A stretch of DNA of 64,000 bases from Xanthobacter dioxanivorans (GTDB taxonomy: Bacteria > Pseudomonadota > Alphaproteobacteria > Rhizobiales > Xanthobacteraceae): assembly GCF_016807805.1 (NCBI RefSeq), contig NZ_CP063362.1, forward strand, positions 2,832,501-2,896,500, read 5' to 3'. Shown one piece after another: positions 16,550 to 26,900 of the stretch. The translations under genes and the position numbers were made by a program. The stretch's first letter is position 1, and every line of letters starts with the position of its first letter. The notes under the pieces were generated by a model. That model was not told the DNA's origin, searched no databases, and was given only the letters and a program-made list of their open reading frames with translations.

Positions 16550-17572
16550 GTGAAGAAGATCGGATTCCTCTCCTTCGGGCACTGGACGCCCTCGCCCCAC
16601 TCCCGGACGCGCTCCGCCGCCGACGCGCTCCTGCAATCCATCGACCTCGCCGTCGCGGCGGAAGAGCTGGGCGCGGACGGGGCGTATTTCCGCGTGCACC
16701 ACTTCGCCCGGCAGCTCGCCTCGCCGTTCCCGCTGCTGGCGGCGGTGGGGGCGAAGACCAGCCGCATCGAGATCGGCACAGCGGTCATCGACATGCGGTA
16801 CGAGAACCCGCTCTACATGGCCGAGGACGCGGGCGCCGCCGACCTCATCGCCGGCGGGCGCCTGCAGCTCGGCATCAGCCGCGGATCACCCGAGCAGGTG
16901 ATCGACGGGTGGCGCCATTTCGGCTACGCCCCGGCCGAGGGGCAGACCAGCGCCGACATGGCCCGCCGGCATGCCGAAGTGCTGCTCGACGTGCTGCGCG
17001 GCGAAGGCTTCGCGCAGCCCAACCCGCGGCCCATGTTCCCCAACCCGCCCGGCCTGCTGCGGCTCGAGCCGCATGCGCAGGGCCTGCGCGAGCGGCTCTG
17101 GTGGGGGGCCAGCTCGAACGCCACCGCCGTCTGGGCGGCGCAGCTCGGGATGAACCTGCAGAGCTCCACCCTCAAGGACGACGAGAACGGCCAGCCGTTC
17201 CACGTTCAGCAGGCGGCGCAGATCCGGGCCTTTCGCGAAGCGTGGCAGGCCGCCGGCCACGCCCGCACGCCGCGGGTTTCCGTCAGTCGCTCCATCTTCG
17301 CGCTGGTGGACGACCGCGACCGTGCCTATTTCGGCGGCGGCAACGCGGAAGAGGACACGATCGGCTTCATCGACGAGAAGACCCGGGCGATCTTCGGCCG
17401 CAGCTACGCCGCCGAGCCGGATGTCCTCGTCCGGCAACTGGCGGAGGACGAGGCCATCGCCGAGGCCGACACCCTGCTGCTGACCGTGCCCAACCAGCTT
17501 GGCGTCGACTACAACGCGCATGTCATCGAGGCCATCCTGAAGCACGTCGCCCCGGCCCTCGGCTGGCGCTGA
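16550..17572 (+). CDS. LLM-class flavin-dependent oxidoreductase (luciferase-like)
   Basis: A 340-residue bacterial-luciferase-like TIM barrel starting MKKIGFLSFGHW. Features are GADGAYFRVHHFARQLASPF near residue 40, IEIGTAVIDMRYENPLYMAEDAGAADL and GRLQLGISRGSPEQ, all typical of FMN-dependent monooxygenases of the LLM group. It would use reduced flavin and O2 to oxygenate an unknown substrate, or act as an F420/FMN-type reductase. I chose the GTG at 16550; a TTG five codons earlier is weaker. No operator palindrome precedes it, so membership of the regulon is not shown. Confidence 0.88.
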   Translation: MKKIGFLSFGHWTPSPHSRTRSAADALLQSIDLAVAAEELGADGAYFRVHHFARQLASPFPLLAAVGAKTSRIEIGTAVIDMRYENPLYMAEDAGAADLIAGGRLQLGISRGSPEQVIDGWRHFGYAPAEGQTSADMARRHAEVLLDVLRGEGFAQPNPRPMFPNPPGLLRLEPHAQGLRERLWWGASSNATAVWAAQLGMNLQSSTLKDDENGQPFHVQQAAQIRAFREAWQAAGHARTPRVSVSRSIFALVDDRDRAYFGGGNAEEDTIGFIDEKTRAIFGRSYAAEPDVLVRQLAEDEAIAEADTLLLTVPNQLGVDYNAHVIEAILKHVAPALGWR

Positions 17573-17745
17573 CGTCCGCCGGCACCGTCCCGGAAGGGGC
17601 CCGGGCATCGTCGGCGCGCCCTCGGGGCGCGTCACATCTCGATGCCCGCCGGTCGCTTCAGCGCGTTCATGTCGAGGCGAGAGCCCGCGCTGCCCTCCGT
17701 ATGGGCGGCGGTGCGGGAGTTCGCGCCGGCGTGAACACCTGTGCC

Positions 17746-18486
17746 CTACAGCTCCACCGGCGCGGTGGGGGCGCCGCCGGGGCGCACCGTGGTCATGCGG
17801 CCGTCGCTCATCTCCACGATGCGGTCGAAGATGTCCGACCAGCGCGGGTCATGGGTCACCACGCACACCGCCACCTGCCGCTCGTCGGCGAGCTTGCGGA
17901 ATTCCTGCATCACCTGCCGCCCGCGCGCGCCGTCCAGCGCCGCCGTGGGCTCATCGGCGAGCAGCAGAACCGGATCGTTGGCCAGCGCCCGGGCGATGGA
18001 GACACGCTGCTGCTCGCCGCCCGACAGCTGGGTGGGATAGTTGTTCTCCCGCTGCTCCAGCCCGAAGCGGGCGAGGAGGTCGCGCGCCTTGGCCCGTGCC
18101 GCCTTCGGCCGCACGTCGTTGATCTCCAGGGCGATCTGCACGTTCTCGACGGCGGTGAGGAAGGGGATGAGGTTCGCCTTCTGGAAGATGAAGCCCACAT
18201 GGGTGCGGCGGAAGTCGCGCAGGCTGTTGAGGCGCGTCCTCGCATCGGCGATGGGCTGGCCGCGGAAGAGAACCGCGCCGGTGGAGGGCGGCTCCAGCAG
18301 GCCGGCGATCATCAGAAAGGTGGTCTTGCCCGAGCCGGACGGCCCGACGATGCCGGTGAGCTCGCCCGCCCGGAGCGCCAGGGTCATGTCGGCGAGCGCG
18401 TTCACGGTGCTCCCGGCGGAGAGGTAGGCCTTGCCCGCCCCGCGCACCTCCATCACCACGTCCTTGGTCCAGAAGGGGGCCGTCAC
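17746..18486 (-). CDS. Exporter ATPase, LolD/MacB/DevA type
   Basis: A 246-residue ATP-binding protein with Walker A GPSGSGKTT, LSGGEQQR signature and Walker B LLLADEPTAALD, the form found in MacB, LolD and cyanobacterial DevA. Its GTG start overlaps the stop of the permease gene by 4 bases (GTGA), so the two are translationally coupled. It closes the unit PKS - membrane-fusion protein - permease - ATPase. I infer it powers export of the PKS product or a derived lipid across the inner membrane. Confidence 0.9.
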   Translation of the reverse strand: MTAPFWTKDVVMEVRGAGKAYLSAGSTVNALADMTLALRAGELTGIVGPSGSGKTTFLMIAGLLEPPSTGAVLFRGQPIADARTRLNSLRDFRRTHVGFIFQKANLIPFLTAVENVQIALEINDVRPKAARAKARDLLARFGLEQRENNYPTQLSGGEQQRVSIARALANDPVLLLADEPTAALDGARGRQVMQEFRKLADERQVAVCVVTHDPRWSDIFDRIVEMSDGRMTTVRPGGAPTAPVEL

Positions 18487-19628
18487 GCCAGCACCTCCTG
18501 CGCGCGCACCTTCATCGCCCGCCGGATGGCGAACCAGCTCGCGCCGAGGCTGATGGCGAGCAGGGCAAGCCCGATGCCCGCCAGATCCTCCGGCAGCAGC
18601 AGCACCGTGCGCGGGAAGTTGGGATAGAGGGTGAAGGAGATGGCGAGCGCCACCGAGAAGCCAAGCGCCCCGATCCACAGGGCCTGCTGCACGATGAGGC
18701 CGATGATCACCCGGTCGCGCGCGCCGATGAGCTTCAGGAGCGCGATCTGGTGGATCTTCTCCAGCGTCAGCATGTAGATGGTCAGCGCGATGATCGAGCC
18801 CGCCACCAGCAATGTCATGGCGGTGAAGGCGAGGATCTGCACCCGCAGCCGCCACAGCCGCCCGTCGAGCAGCATGGCGCGCTCCTCGTCCTGCGTCAGC
18901 ACCTCCACGTCGCCCCAGGCCTTGATGTGGTTCTTCACCACCCGCGGGTCGGCATTGGGCTTCAGCTCCACCATCACCGCCGCGAGCGCGCCGCCGTCGC
19001 CGAGGCCCATGCGCGAGCGGCCCTTGGCGATGCGGTTGAGCAGGATCGCCTCGGAGGGCAGCACCCGGTTGATGGCCTGGGCGTCGGGGATGGTGACGAA
19101 GAACATGCCGTCGCCGCCCATGTCCACCTGTCCGCGGGTGACACCGACCACCGTATAGTCATCGTGGCCGAGGCGGATCACGTCGCCCACCAGCAGGCCG
19201 GTGGAGGCGTCGGCAATGGCCTCGTACCGGGTGGAGCGGAACAGCCGCCCGTCGATGAGCGGGATCCAGCTGCCCGTGTCCTTGGGATAGTCGATGCCGG
19301 TGACGGCGAGCCGCACGCTCTTGCCGCCGATCTGGTATTGCTGGTTGTACTGGATGAAGCGCCGGGTCGCCGACACCCCGGGCACGCCCTCCACCCGGCG
19401 GTCGAGGCTCGCCGGCACGGCGGAGGTTTCGGCGAACGGGCCCGAGCGCCCGCCTTCCACCACCCACAGGTCGGCGCCGATGTCGTTGATGATCAGCAGC
19501 GCCTCGTGGACGATGCCGCGATAGAGCCCGATCATCCCCATGGTGGCGCCCAGCAGCAGGCCGATGCCTACCGCCGTCAGGGCGAAGCGCAGGGCCGAGA
19601 ACCGCATGTCCTTGAGGGCGATGTTCAT
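18483..19628 (-). CDS. FtsX/DevC-type ABC exporter permease
   Basis: A 381-residue permease with one N-terminal membrane segment (about 12-34), a large periplasmic domain (about 45-250) containing the MacB/DevC-like motif YPKDTGSWIPLIDGRLF, and three C-terminal membrane segments (about 265-370). This topology and length match DevC, the permease of the heterocyst-glycolipid exporter DevBCA, and differ from MacB, where the ATPase is fused. It lies between the membrane-fusion gene (94-base gap) and the ATPase gene (4-base overlap). Substrate assignment to the polyketide is inference from context. Confidence 0.88.
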   Translation of the reverse strand: MNIALKDMRFSALRFALTAVGIGLLLGATMGMIGLYRGIVHEALLIINDIGADLWVVEGGRSGPFAETSAVPASLDRRVEGVPGVSATRRFIQYNQQYQIGGKSVRLAVTGIDYPKDTGSWIPLIDGRLFRSTRYEAIADASTGLLVGDVIRLGHDDYTVVGVTRGQVDMGGDGMFFVTIPDAQAINRVLPSEAILLNRIAKGRSRMGLGDGGALAAVMVELKPNADPRVVKNHIKAWGDVEVLTQDEERAMLLDGRLWRLRVQILAFTAMTLLVAGSIIALTIYMLTLEKIHQIALLKLIGARDRVIIGLIVQQALWIGALGFSVALAISFTLYPNFPRTVLLLPEDLAGIGLALLAISLGASWFAIRRAMKVRAQEVLA

Positions 19629-19700
19629 GCCCCGCGCCTCCGTCCCCTATGTGTGCGTCCTGCTTGTCCGCGTCCCCTGCCAGTCGGAGCGGCCACCTGA

Positions 19701-19726
19701 GGCACCTGGTTAAGGCACCTAGTTAG
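19701..19726. repeat. Short tandem direct repeat at the end of the membrane-fusion gene
   Basis: Two adjacent 13-base units, GGCACCTGGTTAA and GGCACCTAGTTAG, differ at two positions. The second contains the reverse complement of the gene's stop codon (TAA at 19723-19725). It may be a remnant of slippage. The core CTAGTTAG resembles the TetR operator, but the outer bases do not fit. Confidence 0.35.
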
Positions 19727-20907
19727 GGCAACTGGGCGCCGAGCTGCACCGGTTCGAAAGGATAGCGCCCGGCGGGTGACAGCACCGCGTCCCCCGCCTT
19801 GAGGCCGCGCGTCACCTCGATATTCGTTCCGCTCACATAGCCGAGCGTCACCGGCACCCAGGTCGCCCGTCCGTTTCGTGCCAGCCACACGCCGGGCCGC
19901 CCGTCGCGGCGGGTGACGAAGGTCTCGGGCACGCCGATGGTGAGGGCCGGCGACTGCGCCTCCACCGCCACGTTGGCCCGCTGGCCCATGGCCCAGCTCT
20001 CGGGCAACGCGTCGAGGGTGATGTCGGCGGTGAACTCCCGCGTCTCCTGGTCCACCTGCCGCGACAGGCGCAGCACCTTCCCCGTCCAGACGCGGTTGGG
20101 GTCGGCGGCGAAGCGGATGCGCGCCGGCTGTCCCGGCTTGACGGTGGAACGGGCGGATTCGTCGAAGCGGGCGGAGATGATGATGGTGGAGAGTTCCACC
20201 ACCTGCATCAGGTTGGCGCCGGGCAGCAGCAGGTCGCCGGGATTGCGCTCGCGGGAGATGACCACGCCATCGAGGGGGGAGACGATGGTCGCTTCCGCGA
20301 GCTTGGCCTCCAGCACCTTCACGTTGGCTTGCTTCGACAGCAGCTGCGCCTTGGCCCGCTCGATGCCGGCATCGGCCCGCGCCATGTCGGCCTCGGCCTG
20401 CAGGTAGTTCGATTCCGCCGTGGTGAGCTCGGCGGGAGAAATGACGTTGCTGCGGGCGAGGCTGGAGCGCCGCTCGAACTCGATCTTCGCTCGGTCGTAG
20501 CCGGCCTTGGCGCGGGCCCGCTCGCTCTCCGCCTCGCTGATACCGCGGGCGGCGGCGGTGGCCTCGGCCTGGGCGGCGGCGAGCTGGTTCAGGAGATCGA
20601 CGGATTCGAGCAGTGCCAGCACCTGGCCCCGCTTCACCACGTCGTTCCGGTCGGCCTCGATGGACTTCAGGAAACCCTGGATGCGACTTGTCACCACCAC
20701 GCGGTTGATGGCGTCGAGCAGGCCGGGGCCGTTGATCTCCAGGCTCATGAGGCGGGGCTGCACCTGCTGCCAGGGGACCTTGACCGGCACCACGTACCAG
20801 TAGCCGATGGCGCCTCCCGCCAGCGCCGCGAGGAGCAGGGCGAAGGCGAGGCGGCGCCAGCCGGCGGAATGGTCGGTGGCGGCCAGCGGCGGGGGCTGCG
20901 GCTTCAT
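19723..20907 (-). CDS. Membrane-fusion (HlyD/DevB-type) exporter subunit
   Basis: A 394-residue periplasmic adaptor. An N-terminal membrane anchor (about 18-38, ALLLAALAGGAIGYWYVV) is followed by a barrel/lipoyl half, a long alanine/glutamate-rich coiled-coil hairpin (about 95-195), the second lipoyl half (VVISRERNPGDLLLPG) and beta-barrel domain. Such proteins link an inner-membrane ABC transporter to a TolC-like channel; no TolC gene is in this window. The ATG at 20907 is 40 bases after the PKS stop, so co-transcription with the PKS is likely. The product is the counterpart of DevB. Confidence 0.9.
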   Translation of the reverse strand: MKPQPPPLAATDHSAGWRRLAFALLLAALAGGAIGYWYVVPVKVPWQQVQPRLMSLEINGPGLLDAINRVVVTSRIQGFLKSIEADRNDVVKRGQVLALLESVDLLNQLAAAQAEATAAARGISEAESERARAKAGYDRAKIEFERRSSLARSNVISPAELTTAESNYLQAEADMARADAGIERAKAQLLSKQANVKVLEAKLAEATIVSPLDGVVISRERNPGDLLLPGANLMQVVELSTIIISARFDESARSTVKPGQPARIRFAADPNRVWTGKVLRLSRQVDQETREFTADITLDALPESWAMGQRANVAVEAQSPALTIGVPETFVTRRDGRPGVWLARNGRATWVPVTLGYVSGTNIEVTRGLKAGDAVLSPAGRYPFEPVQLGAQLP

Positions 20908-20947
20908 CGCGGCGGTCCCGCCGAGGGATTGGTGCCGGGACAGCGGG

Positions 20948-23900
20948 TCACGCGTTTCCCTCCTCGGCGACGTCGACGATGGGTTCGCAGCCGTCGCCGC
21001 CCGCCCCCAGGCGCTCGACCACCTCAACGAGGAAGCCGCGGCCCTCCGCCGGCGTCAGGGCGGTGAGGTCGAAGCACATGCGGTAGGCGAGGCCGTTCGC
21101 GCCCTGGAAGGAGCGCAGGTCGACCTCGTACATGGCGTAGCGCGACAACCCCGCCGACAGGGGCGCGACCTTGATGATGCCGAGGTCCAGCTCCTCGGCC
21201 TTGCCCTGACGCTGGAGGGCGGAGGTGGTGGCGCCGCGGGCGAAGCGGTCCGGCGTGTGCATGCCGGTATTGTAGAGCGAGAGATAGGAGCCGGCCGCCC
21301 GAACCGCGTCATGCGCCGGCCGCTCCTCGCAGGCGTAGCCCAGCGGCACGTATGGCATGGAGCGGTGGAGCTGGTTGGTGAGCTCGACGGCGAGGGCGTC
21401 GAGGCCCGGCGTCCCCCGCACCGGCGCGCGCAGCAGGGTCAGCCCGGCAAGCCAGCTCACGAAGCTGGTCAGGCGGCGGTCGGTCCGCATGGCGACGGGC
21501 ATGCACACCATCACGTCATCCACCTTGCCTCGGGTGGCGAGGGTCTGGCTGAAGGCGGCGGCGAGCAGGGCGGTCTCGGTGACGCCGGCGGCGCGGGCGC
21601 GGGCCTGCACCCGCTGTTGGCCGTCGGTGGTCAGGAAGGCGAACATCTCGCCCGCCGGTGCCGCCTGGGTCAGGTCGATATTGGTGGCGAGCCCCTTCGC
21701 CCGCCGGCCAAAGTCGGGCAGGGGCGGTGGATTGTCTCCATAAAGGGCGGCGAGGTAGGCGTCGCGCTCGGCCATGAAGGCGGGGTCCAGCGCGCGATCG
21801 AAGTCGCGCACATACTCCTCGACCCCCATCTCCGGCGGTGGCAGGGGAATGCCGAGGAAGGCCTGGAACAGCTCCTCCACGAATACGCCCAGCGACCAGC
21901 CGTCGAAGACGGTGTGATGCCCGTGCGCCACCACCACGTCGCCTTCCGCGGCCCCGCGCAGAACGGTGATGCGATAGGGCCGGCTGGTGAAGGGGTCGAG
22001 CTCGCAGTCGAGCAAGGCGGCGACGCGCGCCTCCACCTCGACCATGTCGGCGCCGGGCATGTCCTCCACCACGAGGGGCGGGGCACCCGGCGGGACGATG
22101 AGGGCACGGGGCCGGCCGTCGTCGGTGGCGACGAAGCGTGTCCGCAGGGCTTCCTGCCGCTCTTCCACCAGACACAGGGCGCGGCGCAGCCGGTCGAGGT
22201 CGATGCGCGGCGAGATGCGGAAGGCGCGACCGATGGTCCAGTGCACGCGGAACGCGTGGTTGGTCTCGGGCTTCAGCAAGGCCCGCAGCAGCAGGTCCTG
22301 CTTCAGGGCGACGGGGACCTCCCGTTCGCCATTGGTCTGTGCAGCCACGGCCGGCCGCTCCGGCGCGGCGGCGGCGCGCGGCATCCGTGCCGTGGTCGCC
22401 GGAGCACGCCAGACGGGCGTCTTCAGCTCGACCGGGAGCCCCGATAGCTGGGCGAGCGCCTCGGTGAGGGCATCGAGCAGGGCCCGGCCACTCGCTTCGG
22501 AGGCCGTCGCGGTGTCGAGGCGGAGCCGCACCCGGACACCTTCTGCCTCCACTGCCGCATCCAGCCGGATCTCGTTGAAGGGATCGGACAGGACATCCAG
22601 TGGATCATCGATGCCGAGGGCGGCGAGGCGTGCGGGCGCGTCGGCGTCGAGGAAGGCGAAGCCGACCTGCCGCAGCGCCGCTCCGGCCCCGTTGAGGCGC
22701 TGCGCGAGCAGCGTCTCGATGGCGGCGGTATCGAGGGCGCGATGCGCCCGTGCCATGGCCAGGCGTTGGCGCACGCGCCGCACCAGCCGCTCGGCCGGCG
22801 TGTCGAGCCGGTCCACTACCAGCGGCACCGAGGCGCAGACGGGACCAAGAAGGTCCGCAGGCCCGTCGCGCCGCGCGGGATCGTGGCATTCAACCACCAG
22901 CCGGTTGGTGCCGGCCACGGTGGCGAGCGCCCGCGCCAGCGCGGCCAGCAACATCGCTTCCTGCTCCGGCGCGGCGAGCCCGCTGAAGCCGGGCACGGAG
23001 ATGGCGGCGCTGAGCCGGCCCACCGGGCCGCGATTGAGGCCGAAGCCCGCGGGGGCCTGGGCCAGGGTGCGGCCGGGCGCGGGAATGGCGCGGGGCGGGT
23101 TGCGGAGCACTTCCTTCCAGAAGGCCATGTGCGCGTACTGGGCGGGCGTGCCGTCCGCCGGCCGCTCCGCAGCCGCGAATGCGGCGAACGGGGTTCCGGG
23201 CTCCGGCGCCTTCGGCGCGGCGGCCACGAGGCGGGCGAGGGCAAGGTACGGCGAGAGGGCGTCCGCCGCGGCCCGGTGCGCCCGCACATGCAAGGTGAGC
23301 ACATCGTCCGCGCCGCGGGTCACGCCGAAGCGCCAGAGGGGTCCCGGCCGGGTGACCGGGGCGAGGGCCGCCGCATCGGCGATCCATTCGAGGTCGGGGG
23401 CTTCGCCGACGACGATGGTGCCGTCCGCCGCGGCGGCGAGGCGCAGCGCGTCCTCCGCCTGGGCGAGGGCGGCCAGGGCGCGGGCCAGGGTTTCGAAATC
23501 GAGCCCGGGATCGCAGGTGCGCGATGCCGCGACCTCCAGCGCCGTGCGGGCGATGGGGGAGGTCATGGGCCGGCTGTCGAGGGCGAGGAGCGCCTCCTGC
23601 CGCGGCAGCGGACGGAACGCGGCCGCGGTCGTGCCGCCGTCCCCCGAGCCGCCGGCGGCAGCGGCCGCCGCGCTCGCGGCGCGGGCCTTCTGCGCGGTCT
23701 CGAAGGTGGCCGCCACCACGCCGGACAGGCCGGTAATGGTGGGCGTCTGAAGGAACTTCGCCACCGGGATGTTCACGTCCACATGCGCTTCGATGCGGTT
23801 CTTCAGCTCGAACGAGGAGAGGGAATCCAGGCCGAGCTCGGACAGGCGCCGGTCGGCCGGAATATCGGAGGCCGAGACCTTCAGCACCTTCGCCACTTCG

Positions 23901-26900
23901 GCGCGGATGAGGTCGGCGAGCATGCCGTCCCACGCCTCGCGCGGGGCGGCGATGAGCTCGGCCTGGATGCGCGAGCGGCCGCCCGAGCGCTGGGCCAGCA
24001 GCGGCTTGACGCGCGCGGTGCCCGCCGTTTGCGCCAGCGCACGGGCGATGGCCGCCCAGTCGGCGCGGGCAAAGCCGAGGTTCTCCTCCTCGGCCCGCAG
24101 CAGGGTGCCGAGGGAGGCGGCGGCTTCCGTGTCCGGCAGCGGCTTCATGCCGATGCTCTCGAGATAGTTGCCGAGCGCCTCCGAGCGGGACACGAAGCCC
24201 GAGCCGGCGATGGAGCCCCACGCCGCCGCGGAGCCGGCGAGGCCCCGGCCCTTGCGATAGGAGCCCATGGCGTTCAGCACCGAATTGGCTGCCGTGTAGT
24301 TGGCCTGCCCGGGGCTGCCGATGACCTGGGCGAGGGAGGAGAAGCTGACGAAGAAGTCCAGCTCCGCCCCGTGCGCGGTGACCGCGCGATGGAGGTTCCA
24401 GGCTCCGCCCGCCTTGGGGCGGACGACGCGGGCGATCTGGGCGGCGTCGAGCTGGCTGACGAAACCATCCTCGATCACCGCCGCCCCGTGCACGATGCCC
24501 TTGAGCGGCTTGTCGGAATGGGCATGAGCGGCGATCAGCGCGTCCACCGCATTCGTATCGCTGACGTCGAGGGCGACGGGCACGATCTGCGTGCCCCGCT
24601 CCGCGATGGCGGCGATGAGGGGCGCCGAGGCCTCGTCCGGCGTGCCGTTGCGCCCGGCGAGCAGCAGGCGACCGGCGCCCTGGCGGCTCAGGAAGTCCGC
24701 CACCGCCACGCCGAAGCCACGCAGGCCGCCGGTGACGAGGTAGCTCGCATCGGCCGCGAAACGCATGGGCTGGGAGAGGTCGATGTCCACCTCGACGGCG
24801 GGCTCGTCGAAGGTGAGCACCACCTTGCCGATGTGCTGCGCCTTGGAAAAGATGCGCATGGCCTCCGCCGCCTGCGACACCGGGAAGCGCGAGGCGACGA
24901 TGGGCCGGTAGCGGCCTTCGCCCACCTTCGCCTCCACCGCGCGCAGCAGGGCGGAGAGCTTGGCGGGCCGCTCGTCGGCGATGGTGGACAGGTCGATGAC
25001 CGCATAGCTGTTGTTATAGTAGAGCGACTTCAACCCGATGGGCTTGTCCTGGGCGAGGTCGCGCTTGCCGATCTCGACGAAGCGGCCGAAGGGCGCGAGG
25101 CATTCGAGCCCCTTGTCGATGCCGGCCCCCGAGAGCGCGTTCAGCACCACGTCCACGCCCCGCCCGCCGGTGGCGGTCCGCACGCCCTCGGCGAATTCGA
25201 GGCTGCGCGAGTTCATCACATGGGTGATGCCCAATTCGCGCAGGAAGGCGCGCTTGGCGTCGGAACCGGCGGAGGCGAGGATCTCCGAGCCGATGTCCCG
25301 CGCCACCTGGATGGCGGCAAGGCCCACGCCGCCGGTGGCCAGATGCACCAGAACCGTCTCGTCGTCGGCAAGGCGGCCCACGTCCACCAGCGAATAATGG
25401 GCGGTCATGAAGGCGGCCGGCAGCGTGGCGGCGTCTTCCAGCGTGACCTGATCCGGCACGTGCATGAGGAAGCGCGCATCGGCGGCGGCGAAGCGGCGCA
25501 GGAAGCCCTTGCCCATGCCCATGACGCGGTCGCCGGCCTTGAAGCCGGAGATGCCCTCGCCCACCTGGAGCACCGTGCCGGCGAATTCGAGGCCGAGATT
25601 GCGCCACCACGCGCCCTCGCCCTCCGCCTCGTCGGGCAGGATGCTGGTGGCCGCCATGATGTCGCGGAAGTTGAGGCCCACGGCCGCGACTTCCACCACC
25701 ACCTCGCCGACCTTCGGCCGCGGCATGGCGCATTCGCGCAGCACCACGTTGTCGATGACGCCGGGGTTGGTCATGGTGACGGTGAAGTTCGTCCCGTCCG
25801 TGGCCTTGGCGATGGTCCGCCGGCGCGGCGCGAGGCCCGAAAGCGGCCCTTGCCGGAGGCGCGGCACCACGCGGGCCGCGCCGCGCAGGACGATCTCGGC
25901 CTCGTCGCTGTCCTCCAGCACGGCGCCGGCGAGGGCGGTGCCCTCGGCGAAGGCGGCGGCATCGGCGTCCACGTGGCGGACGGAAAATTCCTGGCACTCG
26001 TTGGCGAGGGTGCGCGACACGCCGAGCAGCGCGGAATCCGCAAGGCCCTCGGTCGCCATGGCGCCGTCGCCCGGCACCCGGCGGCTGGCGCGGGCAAGGA
26101 CGACGAGAGCCGGGCGTGCCGGCGCGGTACGCAGGCGATCCATCACCTGGCCCACCGTGACGAGGCCGCAGGTTGCCGTTTCCACGGCAGCGACGAGGCG
26201 GTCGGTGGAAAGCTGCTCCTCCGGGCCGATCTTGATGCCTGCCGTTGCCGCATAGGCGATGCCCGCGAGGCCCTCGGTCGCGGCGAGCCGTGTCTCGACC
26301 AGGGCCACCGCCTCATCCGTCCGCATGGCGGTGAAGAGGTCCGGCGCGAGGGTCTCGACGCTCGCACCCGAGGCGGCGAGCGCCGTGGCGAGGGGGGCCG
26401 TCGTCGCCGGGTCGCCGGAGACGAGGAGCCAGCGGCCAAGGCGCAGCGGGGTGTCCGCCTTTGGCGCCACGGTCTCGAACGTCTCTTCGATCACCACCGC
26501 CGCGCCGTCCCCGGCGCTCGCCTTGAGCGCGCCGAGAGTCTTCACCTTCAGGTTCTCGACCGCCAGAAGCGGCGTGCCGTCCGGCGCATAGACCCGGTAG
26601 ATGCCGGTGTCGTCGGCGGGAGCGGTGAAGAACTCGCAGATCACTTCCGGCGGCAGGGGGCCGGCCACCATCACCTTGCGGATGCCGACCGGCAGCATGA
26701 GCTTGTACTTGCCCGCGACGGATTCCTCCTCCGGCAGTGGCTCGCCGGGGATCCACAGGCCGGTTTCGGCATCTTCCACGATGAGGCCGGACTGGAGCAC
26801 GCTGTCGAACAGGCCGGGAAAGGCGATGAAGCCGTCCCGCCGGGCGGCCTCGGCGCTCGAAAGCCGCGCCACCGCATGGCGCGGCCCGGCGAGCCACAGC

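Noticed and set aside
17746..19628. Annotation of the permease and ATPase as a lipoprotein LolCDE system
   Set aside because: Only one permease gene is present, with a membrane-fusion partner and a PKS. LolC/LolE and a dihydro-lipoprotein context are missing, so a DevBCA-like assignment fits better.
19714..19727. A sixth TetR operator copy at the end of the membrane-fusion gene
   Set aside because: Only the core CTAGTTAG matches. The outer bases differ, it overlaps a stop codon and is not in front of a catabolic transcript.
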